Positions 31,434 through 37,761 of a stretch of DNA of 37,761 nt are shown here, in pieces. Both the position numbers and the translations under genes were made by a program. A model generated the notes under the pieces. It was given only the letters and a program-made list of their open reading frames with translations, ran no database searches and was not told the origin of the DNA. This stretch comes from Labilithrix sp. (GTDB taxonomy: Bacteria; Myxococcota_A; Polyangia; Polyangiales; Polyangiaceae), in NCBI GenBank assembly GCA_019637175.1, contig JAHBWD010000076.1, positions 1 to 37,761 on the forward strand, given 5' to 3'. Position 1 is the first letter of the stretch, and each line of letters starts with the position of its first letter.

Positions 31434-31967
31434 ATGACATCGTTTCGTTGGTCGTTCGTGTCGTGTCTCGCGGTCGCGTCGATCGCTTGCACCGAGGCCG
31501 CGCAGCCGGCTTCTTCGTCCGAAGCTCAGGCGGCGACGCAGGCGCTCGCCGCCGAGGGCGGCGCCGCGAGGCCGCACGGGCCTCGTCACGGCCCGCCGCC
31601 GATCGCGTTCGAGGCGTGCGCGTCGAAGGCGGCCGGAGACGCGTGCACGGTCGCGCTCCCCGACAAAACCGTCGCGGGCACGTGCGCGTCGCCGCCGGCC
31701 GGCGCGCCCGACGCGCGCGTCTTCTGTCTGCCGAACGACATGCCGCCGCCCGGTCACGGTCCGCCTCCGGGCGGCAGGCCGCCCGGTCCGCCGCCCGCCG
31801 AAGCCTTCACGGCGTGCGACGGCAAGACGGCGGGCGCGACCTGCGCGGTGACGCTCGGCGATCACACGCTGAACGGGAGCTGCCTCGCGCCTCCGCCCGA
31901 CAGCGGCGAGACGCGCCTCGCGTGCGCTCCGCCTCACCCGCCTCACGCGTCGCGCCCGCCGCGCTGA
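31434..31967 (+). CDS. His/Pro-rich secreted lipoprotein with two Cys4 repeats
   Basis: 177 residues from ATG 31434 with GGAGG seven bases upstream. The signal peptide FVSCLAVASIACT may be lipid-anchored. Two repeats are visible: AFEACASKAAGDACTVALPDKTVAGTCASPP ... RVFCLPND (about 59-102) and AFTACDGKTAGATCAVTLGD ... GSCLAPPPDSGETRLACAPP (about 124-167), each with four Cys likely making two disulfides. Linkers ARPHGPRHGPPP, PPPGHGPPPGGRPPGPPP and PHPPHASRPP are His/Pro-rich, echoing the sensor loop of the kinase encoded 46 bases before. It may bind metal and report to, or be controlled by, that sensor. Confidence 0.75.
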   Translation: MTSFRWSFVSCLAVASIACTEAAQPASSSEAQAATQALAAEGGAARPHGPRHGPPPIAFEACASKAAGDACTVALPDKTVAGTCASPPAGAPDARVFCLPNDMPPPGHGPPPGGRPPGPPPAEAFTACDGKTAGATCAVTLGDHTLNGSCLAPPPDSGETRLACAPPHPPHASRPPR

Positions 31968-31972
31968 GCGAA

Positions 31973-31996
31973 GGGTGGACCTCGCGAGGTCCACCC
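31973..31996. terminator. 24-base perfect palindrome after the His/Pro-rich lipoprotein gene
   Basis: GGGTGGACCTCG and its exact complement CGAGGTCCACCC meet without a loop, five bases after the stop at 31967; CGA/TCG outside extend it with a small mismatch. The place fits a transcription terminator, but no T-run follows, so it may instead be a stabiliser hairpin or a dimer-binding site before the sigma factor gene. Confidence 0.5.
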
Positions 31997-32068
31997 CTCG
32001 CAACACTTCCACACATTCGAAACGCGAACGAACGGCCGCCGCCGCGCCACAGATCGAACGGACGCAAC

Positions 32069-32668
32069 ATGATGACCCCGATCACTCCCTTCGTTCCGTT
32101 CGCTCCTGCTCCGGCTCCGCAGGTCGTCTTGGCGCGCGCGGCCGCGCAGGGCGACGCGCGCGCGGCCGATCGACTGATGACGGCGCTCGCGCCGCGCGTG
32201 CGGCGCGTCGTCTCGGCGGTGCTCGGCGCGGCGCACCCGGAGCTCGACGACGTCGTCCAGCAAGCGATGCTCGGGCTCATGCGCGCGCTGCCTTCGTTTC
32301 GCGCCGAGTGCGAGCCGGCGCACTTCGCGTCGCGTATCGCGGCGCGCGTGGCGATCGCCTCGGCGCGCCGCGCGCGCGCCGCGAGGGCGCGACGCGACGA
32401 CGAGGTCGAGGTCGACGGGCTCGGGTCGGAGCCGAGCGAGCCCGTCGATCGGCGCCGGCAAGAGCTCGTTCGCGATCTGCTCGCGCGCATCCCGTCGGAG
32501 CAGGCCGAGGCGCTCGCGCTGCGCTTCGTGCTCGGGTGGTCGCTCGGCGAGGTCGCCGAGGCGACGGGCGCGCCGCTCAACACCGTGAGGAGCCGCCTGC
32601 GCCTCGGCCGGGCGGCGCTGCGCGCCGCGATCCTCGCCGATCCGGCGCTCGCCGACGCGCTCGTCTGA
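32069..32668 (+). CDS. Sigma-70-family (ECF-like) RNA polymerase sigma factor
   Basis: A 199-residue protein. Region 2 is ARAAAQGDARAADRLMTALAPRVRRVV ... ELDDVVQQAMLGLMRALPSFR (about 20-90). Region 4 is ELVRDLLARIPSEQAEALALRF, then LGWSLGEVAEATGAPLNTVRSRLRLGRAALRAAI (about 130-190), with the usual HTH. Regions 1 and 3 are absent, as in ECF sigma factors. ATG at 32069 is followed by a second in-frame ATG. No anti-sigma gene with a typical ZAS motif follows; the next gene on the same strand is a kinase 70 bases away. Its target promoters are not visible. Confidence 0.88.
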   Translation: MMTPITPFVPFAPAPAPQVVLARAAAQGDARAADRLMTALAPRVRRVVSAVLGAAHPELDDVVQQAMLGLMRALPSFRAECEPAHFASRIAARVAIASARRARAARARRDDEVEVDGLGSEPSEPVDRRRQELVRDLLARIPSEQAEALALRFVLGWSLGEVAEATGAPLNTVRSRLRLGRAALRAAILADPALADALV

Positions 32669-32738
32669 TCGCGTACATTCACGAGATCTTTCGGGCATCT
32701 GGTGCCCGCAGGCCCGCTCGTGTAGGGTCAGTCCGGCC

Positions 32739-34175
32739 ATGGCCTCGTCTGCCCTCGAGCCCGGACGCGTCGTCGCCGGACGCTACCGCGTCGAGAGCAA
32801 GATCGGCGAGGGCGGCATGGGCGCGGTGTACCTCGTGCGCCACGTGCACACCGACGAGATGCTCGCGCTCAAGCTCCTGCACCCGCAGGTGCTCCGCGAC
32901 GAGGCCGCCGTCGCGCGCTTTCGGCAAGAGGCGCGCGCGCCCGCGAAGATCGCGAGCGAGCACGTCGCGCGCGTGACCGACGCCGACACCGCGCCCGATC
33001 TCGAGGACGCGCCGTTCTACGTGATGGAGTACCTGCGAGGCCGAGATCTCGACGCGATGCTCCAGGCGGAGGGCCCGCTCCCGGTGCACGCGGCCGTCGA
33101 GTACCTGCATCAGGCCGCGCGCGCGCTCGACAAGGCCCACGCGATGGGGATCGTGCATCGCGATCTCAAGCCGGAGAACCTCTTCCTCACGCACCGCGAA
33201 GACGGCTCGCCTTGCATCAAGCTGCTCGACTTCGGCATCGCGCGCCTCGGCGACAACGACGCGCCGAGCAAGATGAACACGGCGGCAGGGTTCATCTTCG
33301 GCACGCCTTCGTACATGGCGCCGGAGCAGGCGACGGGCAGCGTCGAGCTCATCGGCCCTCCGACCGACGTCTGGGCGTTCGGTCTCGTGACGTTCAAGCT
33401 CCTCGTCGGTCAGGACTTCTGGGACTCGCAGAACCTCCAGCAGCTCTACGCGAAGATCCTCGCCGAGCCGATCCCCGCGCCGAGCGCGCGCGGCTCGACG
33501 CTCGGCGCGGGCTTCGACGCGTGGTTCGCGCGCTGCGTCGCGCGGGAGGTCGGCGCGCGCTTCAAGACCACCGGAGAAGCCGCGGGCGCGCTCGCCGAGG
33601 CGCTCGGGATCCGCATCGAGCGGCCGCGCTTCTCGAGCGCGTCGTTCCCTTCGGCGGTGCCGTCCGAGGGCAGCATCAAGATCGTCTTGCCGCCTCCGGC
33701 CGAGGCCTCGGCGTCGGATGTTCCGGTGGCTCCGCGTCGCAGCAAGGCGCCGCTCTTCGTCGGCGCGGGAGTCTCGTTGTTGCTCTTCGTCGCCGGCGGC
33801 GCCGTCGCGATCGAGCGCGCGACGCGCAAGCCCGTCGGGATCGTCGCGACCGCGTCGACGGCGTCGATCCCCGCCGCGGTGCTCGCGCCGAGCGCGAGCG
33901 TCGCGGAGCCGGCGTCGTCGAACGCGTCGCCGGACGAGACCGCGCCGCCGAACGCAGAGCCGACCGCGGCGTCCGAGCCGGCGCGTCCGCGCGCGACGGG
34001 CGGAGGCGGCGCCGCGACGAAGCCTTCGGCGGCCGCCGCGACGAGCACGGGCCAAGCGCTCAGCAAGGAGCAGCGGCGGCGCCTCGACGCGCTCGAGCGG
34101 CTCTGCGCGCAGGGCACCTTCAACGCGGCCGAGTGCAAGGCGAAGCGAGCGGCTATCATGCGTGGTGGACCATGA
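32739..34175 (+). CDS. Ser/Thr protein kinase with transmembrane segment and SHOCT-like tail
   Basis: A 478-residue Hanks kinase. The kinase domain (about 14-285) has IGEGGMGAVYLV, lysine in MLALKLL, HRDLKPENLFLT, DFGIARLG and GTPSYMAPEQ. A Pro/Ala/Ser linker precedes a membrane helix (about 345-366, LFVGAGVSLLLFVAGGAVAI). The outer part is Ala/Ser/Pro-rich, ending in LSKEQRRRLDALERLCAQGTFNAAECKAKRAAI, a short helical pair resembling SHOCT domains. The stop overlaps the start of a lipoprotein gene by ATGA. The active-site residues are intact. It follows the sigma factor gene closely, so it might act in the same signal path, but that is inference. Confidence 0.93.
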   Translation: MASSALEPGRVVAGRYRVESKIGEGGMGAVYLVRHVHTDEMLALKLLHPQVLRDEAAVARFRQEARAPAKIASEHVARVTDADTAPDLEDAPFYVMEYLRGRDLDAMLQAEGPLPVHAAVEYLHQAARALDKAHAMGIVHRDLKPENLFLTHREDGSPCIKLLDFGIARLGDNDAPSKMNTAAGFIFGTPSYMAPEQATGSVELIGPPTDVWAFGLVTFKLLVGQDFWDSQNLQQLYAKILAEPIPAPSARGSTLGAGFDAWFARCVAREVGARFKTTGEAAGALAEALGIRIERPRFSSASFPSAVPSEGSIKIVLPPPAEASASDVPVAPRRSKAPLFVGAGVSLLLFVAGGAVAIERATRKPVGIVATASTASIPAAVLAPSASVAEPASSNASPDETAPPNAEPTAASEPARPRATGGGGAATKPSAAAATSTGQALSKEQRRRLDALERLCAQGTFNAAECKAKRAAIMRGGP

Positions 34176-34906
34176 AGAGCTTCCTCTGGAGACGTTCGCT
34201 CGCCGGCGGCGTCGTCGTCGCGATCGGCGCCGGCGCGTGCGTCGAGCCTCCGCCGAAGATCCCCGCCATCCCCGCTTCGGGGCTCGCGCTCCGCGTGCAC
34301 GTCTTCGGCGCTTCGGCGACCGACGCGCTCCAGCGCTTTCGCTCCGTCAGGGAGAAGAACCCGAGCTTCTCGGTCGTCAACGACGGCGGCGACGGCGAGG
34401 TGCTGCTCGGCCTCGACAACGACTCGCCCAAGTGCGTCGCCCCGACCGCGCTCTGCTCGTTCCGCGTCGCGTACCGCATCAAGGATCGACGCGGCGAGAT
34501 CGTGGCCTCGCAGAGCACGACGGTCCAGGCGACCTCCGATCGCTGCGCGGATCTCTGCACGAAGGCGCTCAACAAGGTCGCCGTGATGGTGCTCGAGGCC
34601 GCCGCGGGCGCGCTCACGTCGGGCGCGCCGATCGTCGAGAGTGACGCGGGCGCCGACGCGGCCGAGGGGGTCGCGACGGCGGCTCCGATCGACGACGCTT
34701 CCAAGCCCAAGCGAAAGCCGTCGGCCAAGGCCGCCGGCGAGCCTGCCAAGCCCGATCCTTCGATCTGCAGCGTCGGCCAGGGCGGGCAGCTGCCCACGGA
34801 CGAGGCGGAGCGGCGCGCCGCGCAGGTGGAGGCGCTCAAGCGCCAGAACGTGCTCGACCAGAGCGAGTACGACTGCCTGCGCAAGGCGTACCTCGACCGC
34901 CTCTGA
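34172..34906 (+). CDS. Kinase-coupled lipoprotein with SHOCT-like C-terminus
   Basis: 244 residues from ATG 34172. The signal peptide SLAGGVVVAIGAGACVE ends in a plausible lipobox (GAGAC). A beta-rich domain (about 36-140) includes LALRVHVFGASATDALQRFRSV, GEVLLGLDNDSPKCVAPTALCSFRVAYRIKD and CADLCTKALNKVAVMVLEAA, with paired cysteines. A Lys/Ala/Pro linker leads to CSVGQGG and AERRAAQVEALKRQNVLDQSEYDCLRKAYLDRL, resembling the kinase tail. The shared tail and ATGA coupling suggest that the two proteins meet in the periplasm. No named family was found. Confidence 0.75.
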   Translation: MKSFLWRRSLAGGVVVAIGAGACVEPPPKIPAIPASGLALRVHVFGASATDALQRFRSVREKNPSFSVVNDGGDGEVLLGLDNDSPKCVAPTALCSFRVAYRIKDRRGEIVASQSTTVQATSDRCADLCTKALNKVAVMVLEAAAGALTSGAPIVESDAGADAAEGVATAAPIDDASKPKRKPSAKAAGEPAKPDPSICSVGQGGQLPTDEAERRAAQVEALKRQNVLDQSEYDCLRKAYLDRL

Positions 34907-34946
34907 GAGCCGCGACGCCGGTGCGCGTCATGCATGCTCCGGTCGC

Positions 34947-35360
34947 ATGAACGCGCGCGACATCATGACGCCCATGCCGAGGACGGTGAACGCGAGAGAG
35001 ACGGTCGAGGTCGCGATCGAAGCCTTGCGCTGGCTCGATGCGCGGCACTTGCCCGTCGTCGACGACGACGGCGTCCTCGTCGGGATGCTGAGCGATCGCG
35101 ATCTCCGCTCGCTCATGCCGCCGCCCGGGCTCTCGGAGGACGAGGTCGAAGAGCGCCTGCGGGCCGCGCAGATCGAGCCCATCGAGGCGGTGATGAACAC
35201 GAGCCCGATCAGCGTCGAGCCCGAGGCCGACCTTCGCGAGGTCGTCGAGCCCATGCTCGAGCATCGCGTCGGGGCGATCCCCGTGGTCGACGGCGATCTC
35301 CACCCCATCGGCATCGTCAGCTACATCGACATCCTGCGCGCGACCTACGCCGCTCGCTAG
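34947..35360 (+). CDS. CBS-domain pair protein
   Basis: A 137-residue protein made of two CBS motifs: MNARDIMTPMPRTVNARET ... LDARHLPVVDDDGVLVGMLSDRDLRSLM (1-57) and IEAVMNTSPISVEPEADLREVVEPMLEHRVGAIPVVDGDLHPIGIVSYIDILRATY (about 77-133). A CBS pair binds adenosine nucleotides (AMP, ATP or related) and usually regulates a partner; here it is free-standing and partner unknown. It converges on the FAD oxidase seven bases away, so there is almost no room for a terminator between them. Confidence 0.9.
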   Translation: MNARDIMTPMPRTVNARETVEVAIEALRWLDARHLPVVDDDGVLVGMLSDRDLRSLMPPPGLSEDEVEERLRAAQIEPIEAVMNTSPISVEPEADLREVVEPMLEHRVGAIPVVDGDLHPIGIVSYIDILRATYAAR

Positions 35361-35367
35361 GGCGAGC

Positions 35368-36903
35368 TCATTCGTGGAGCCCGCAGCGCTCGAGCATGGC
35401 GTTCGAGAACATGCGGCGACCCTTGGCGGTGGGCAGGAGCTTGCGGCGCTGCTCGAGCCACGTCGTCTCGTTGCCCTCGAACGCTTGCGTGACGCGCCCC
35501 GGCGAGAGATCGGCCCACTGCCCCCAGTGGAAGGTGAAGTTGATGCCCTCGGCGTCGAGCATCGGGCCGACCTTCTTGAAGAAGCCTTCGGTCGTCGGCG
35601 ACGCCACGCCGGGCAGCTCGATCGTGCACGTCGTCGGCGCGAAGCGCGTGAACGCGAGCAGCGCGTTCGAGCTCCGCACGAAGCGGCACGCGACGACGCC
35701 CGCGAAGCGCTCGTTCTCCGCGAGGCGCGCGATCTTCTCCGCGGCGCGCTCGGCGTGGGCGAGGGGCACGCCGATCTCGGCGCTGCCGATCGGTCCGCGG
35801 ATGCTGGTGCTCCCGAACATGACGCCGGGCGTCGCGACGACGTTCTTCTTCGTCGGCGCATAGGGCGCGCCGACGAGCGTCGTGACGAGGCCGGGCACGA
35901 GCGCGGGCACGGCGTTCGTGAGGCCGCCGACGGCCCACATCGCGTCGTCGCCCGGCTCGATCGACGATCGGACGTCGGCGTCGGGGATCGCCTGACCGGG
36001 GGTGCGCTTGTACATGGCGACGATCCACGCGCCGCCCTGCTTCGGATCGAGCTGATACGGGTTGAGCACCATCTCGAAGTGATGCGGCCGCTCGGGCCCG
36101 AGCCCCAGCTTCTCGAACGCGAGATCGAAGCCGGCGCGGGCCTCGTCGAAGTCGAGGTGGATGATCTTCTTCTCGAGGAGGAACATCGGAACGGGCAGGA
36201 GGATGAGCCCGTGGATGAGGCCGAAGCTCCCGAAGCTCACGAGGGCCGCGTGGAACATGTCGTCGTCCTCGAGGAGGGTCGCCCCGAGGAAGTCGCAGAA
36301 CGCCTTGGTGACGGTGGGCCGCGACGACGGCTGCACGACGAAGTGCTCGCCGCCCTCGCCGACGATGTGGAGGGCGCGCACGTAGTCTTGCATCGAGCCG
36401 ACGTCGATCGCCGAGCCGTGCGTGCCGGTGGAGACGGCGCCGGCGATCGTCTGCCCGTTCGACGCGCCCGAGGTCGGCAGCGCCCACCCTGCGGCCTCGA
36501 GCGCGGAGTTGAGCTCCATCACGTGGACGCCGCACTGCGCGTAGACGAGGCGGCTCGCGAGCGGCTGCGCCGACGTCGTGACGTGCGCGGGCTCGAAGCC
36601 TTGCGAGAGGTAGTTGAGCGGCTTGGTGTTGACGAGATAGTCGGGCGTGAGCGCGGCGTCGGAGAGCGACCACGCGCCTCCGTACGCGCGGACGCGCTTG
36701 CCTGCGGCCTCGGCGTCGATCACGATCTGTCGAAGCACGTTGAGGCCCGCGCGCCAGCGCTGCGTCGCCGGCTCGAGGCCCGCGGCGGTTCGGTTCCACG
36801 CCGCGTAGAGGCGCTCGACCTTCGCGTTGACGCTCTCGTGTTTGTTCCACCAGTCGAAGCCCGCCTCGAAGCCGAGGAGCGGCTTGGGATCCAATTCGGT
36901 CAT
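35368..36903 (-). CDS. FAD-linked oxidase (aldonolactone/cholesterol-oxidase-like, VAO fold)
   Basis: A 511-residue flavoenzyme. The FAD-binding half (about 60-240) shows VRAYGGAWSLSDAALTPDYLVNTKPLNYL, YAQCGVHVMELNSALEAAGWALPTSGASNGQTIAGAVSTGTHGSAIDVGSMQDYVRALHIVGEGG, and SFGSFGLIHGLILLPVP. The C-terminal half would bind the substrate and the tail (HWGQWADL) suits the ALO family. Near 75, relatives with bicovalent or covalent FAD have GGHS; here it is GGAWS without His, so flavin is probably non-covalent. The start lies ten bases after the Bor-like gene, suggesting one transcript. The substrate is unknown. Confidence 0.85.
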   Translation of the reverse strand: MTELDPKPLLGFEAGFDWWNKHESVNAKVERLYAAWNRTAAGLEPATQRWRAGLNVLRQIVIDAEAAGKRVRAYGGAWSLSDAALTPDYLVNTKPLNYLSQGFEPAHVTTSAQPLASRLVYAQCGVHVMELNSALEAAGWALPTSGASNGQTIAGAVSTGTHGSAIDVGSMQDYVRALHIVGEGGEHFVVQPSSRPTVTKAFCDFLGATLLEDDDMFHAALVSFGSFGLIHGLILLPVPMFLLEKKIIHLDFDEARAGFDLAFEKLGLGPERPHHFEMVLNPYQLDPKQGGAWIVAMYKRTPGQAIPDADVRSSIEPGDDAMWAVGGLTNAVPALVPGLVTTLVGAPYAPTKKNVVATPGVMFGSTSIRGPIGSAEIGVPLAHAERAAEKIARLAENERFAGVVACRFVRSSNALLAFTRFAPTTCTIELPGVASPTTEGFFKKVGPMLDAEGINFTFHWGQWADLSPGRVTQAFEGNETTWLEQRRKLLPTAKGRRMFSNAMLERCGLHE

Positions 36904-36913
36904 CGAACGCTCC

Positions 36914-37225
36914 TCACTGCATGTTCCGTTCGACGACGACGCGATCCTTCGCGCACGTCCACTGGATCTCCGAGGGCGCCCAGATGCCGAGCGTCACGAC
37001 GGTGAGCAGCGTGTACCCGAGGTTCGTCGACGCGCGCACCTCGGCGAGCCCGTTGCCCTTGCAGTCGGGCTCGACCGGCGCGCTCTGCCCGAGCCCCCAG
37101 AAGATCGCGTGCCGCGTCGCGCTCCGAGGCTCCTCCGCGGGCGCCGAATTCTGCGGGCGCACACGCGCGTGATAACAACCCGAGAGCGCGACGAGCACGA
37201 GCGCGAGGCTGGCCGTCTTCTTCAT
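36914..37225 (-). CDS. Bor-family-like lipoprotein
   Basis: 103 residues from ATG 37225 (ATG at 37252 would add nine). The signal peptide KKTASLALVLVALSGCYHAR has a clear lipobox (LSGC). The mature part reads HAIFWGLGQSAPVEPDCKGNGLAEVRASTNLGYTLLTVVTLGIWAPSEIQWTCAK, close to the Bor lipoprotein pattern, with a short hydrophobic stretch and two cysteines. Bor is known from phage lambda lysogens, where it affects serum survival; chromosomal versions like this one are of unknown role. It is upstream of the oxidase by ten bases. Confidence 0.8.
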   Translation of the reverse strand: MKKTASLALVLVALSGCYHARVRPQNSAPAEEPRSATRHAIFWGLGQSAPVEPDCKGNGLAEVRASTNLGYTLLTVVTLGIWAPSEIQWTCAKDRVVVERNMQ

Positions 37226-37315
37226 GTTCCCCACGACCGCGAGGCGGTTCATCTCGCCCGGGATAACCGAGGCAGGGCGGCGTGTCATCCCCCCGGGGTA
37301 GTACGCCGGGCGCGT

Positions 37316-37690
37316 TCGAACCCAAGGCTCATCGCGCTCGAGCGGCGGCACCAACGCGCGCTCCAGATCCGTCGTGAGGCCCGCGTGACGGGCACGCCGG
37401 TCACGGTACCTTCCGCGGTCATCGGCGAATGGTGGAGGGGCCGAACCGACGTACGCGACGACATCCTCGCCTCGGTGCACGTCGAAGCGCTCGCCGAAGA
37501 CGTCGCGAAGCTCGCGGGGATCGCGTGCTCGAGATTGAAGGACGTGGAAGCGAAGCTGACGATCGACGCCTACGTCATGGCGTCGGCCGCCTTGCGCGGT
37601 GATGTCGTCTTCACGTCCGACGCCGAAGACTTGCTCCGGTTTCAGCCCTTCTTTCCCTCGGTCAGGGTGCTGTCGGTGAGCGGTCGCTGA
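37316..37690 (+). pseudogene. PIN-domain (VapC-like) gene lacking its N-terminal strand
   Basis: The reading frame encodes LIALERRHQRALQIRREARVTG ... TVPSAVIGEWWRG ... AKLTIDAYVMASAALRGDVVFTSDAEDLLRF, a typical PIN nuclease, including the later acidic residues (IDAYVMAS; TSDAEDL). The first strand that should supply the catalytic Asp before LIALE (usually LDTGALIALE) is RARSNPRLIALE, and no credible start codon precedes it in this frame. A GTG at 37385 would give a shorter chain. It appears to be a truncated toxin. No antitoxin gene is seen before it. Confidence 0.6.
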
Positions 37691-37761
37691 CGGACGCTGC
37701 TTCATCGTCACGCAAGTGGCGCGTCGCTCGCCAGGCTCGCCGTCTTCTTGATGTGCCGACC

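Noticed and set aside
37724..37754. Similarity to the start of the Bor-like gene (GCCGTCTTCTTxATG context)
   Set aside because: Only about 20 bases match, the start codon is changed to ATC on the minus strand, and the window ends; too short to call a second copy.

Overview
The window looks like chromosomal DNA of a very GC-rich myxobacterium (Myxococcota). The evidence is two Ser/Thr protein kinases with C-terminal membrane segments, each translationally coupled to a partner gene; many small lipoproteins with no recognisable relatives; a trypsin-like protease with a MYXO-CTERM-like tail; and strong G/C third-position bias, which opens long meaningless frames on the opposite strand. No rRNA, tRNA or CRISPR array was seen. 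All family names come from reading motifs by eye; no database was searched.

Layout: (1) 1-4644, minus strand: soluble transhydrogenase sthA, a PEGA-domain kinase, a coupled TPR membrane protein that runs off the left edge, and a DUF1554-like lipoprotein. (2) 4763-5665: a compact element in which a four-helix-bundle (23S rRNA intervening-sequence/Avd-like) gene lies between long inverted repeats. (3) 5668-8447, minus: a DyP-type peroxidase overlapping a co-directional protein with an internal duplication. (4) 8521-9380: a group II intron whose reverse transcriptase is almost entirely deleted; its 3' end coincides with the start codon of the next gene. (5) 9379-13092, plus: a DUF805/SRPBCC membrane protein, a phosphoribosyltransferase-like/phosphotransferase-like fusion and a DUF4202-like protein. 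(6) 13102-20175, minus: a CgeB-like glycosyltransferase, two coupled extended SDRs that both lack the usual catalytic tyrosine, lipoprotein and membrane unknowns, and a second glycosyltransferase.

(7) 19971-26605 is a mosaic. A block that once read glycosyltransferase - spacer - Cys-rich lipoproteins - SDR is present twice, with the extra copies broken. Between the broken ends sits a roughly 4 kb island with two lipoproteins (beta-helix and beta-propeller) facing a LuxR-type regulator with two HTH domains. (8) 26359-28544, minus: the intact SDR, a trypsin-like protease and an acyl-carrier-like protein without the attachment serine. (9) 28770-35360, plus: an outer-membrane-like protein, an OmpR/HisKA two-component pair, a His/Pro-rich secreted protein, an ECF-like sigma factor, a second kinase with a coupled lipoprotein, and a CBS protein. 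(10) 35368-37690: an FAD-linked oxidase, a Bor-like lipoprotein and a decayed PIN-domain gene.

The two regions most likely to hold something undescribed are the inverted-repeat-bounded four-helix-bundle element (4763-5665) and the deleted group II intron fused to a start codon (8521-9380). The paired SDRs without catalytic Tyr and the duplicated arms around the LuxR island come next.
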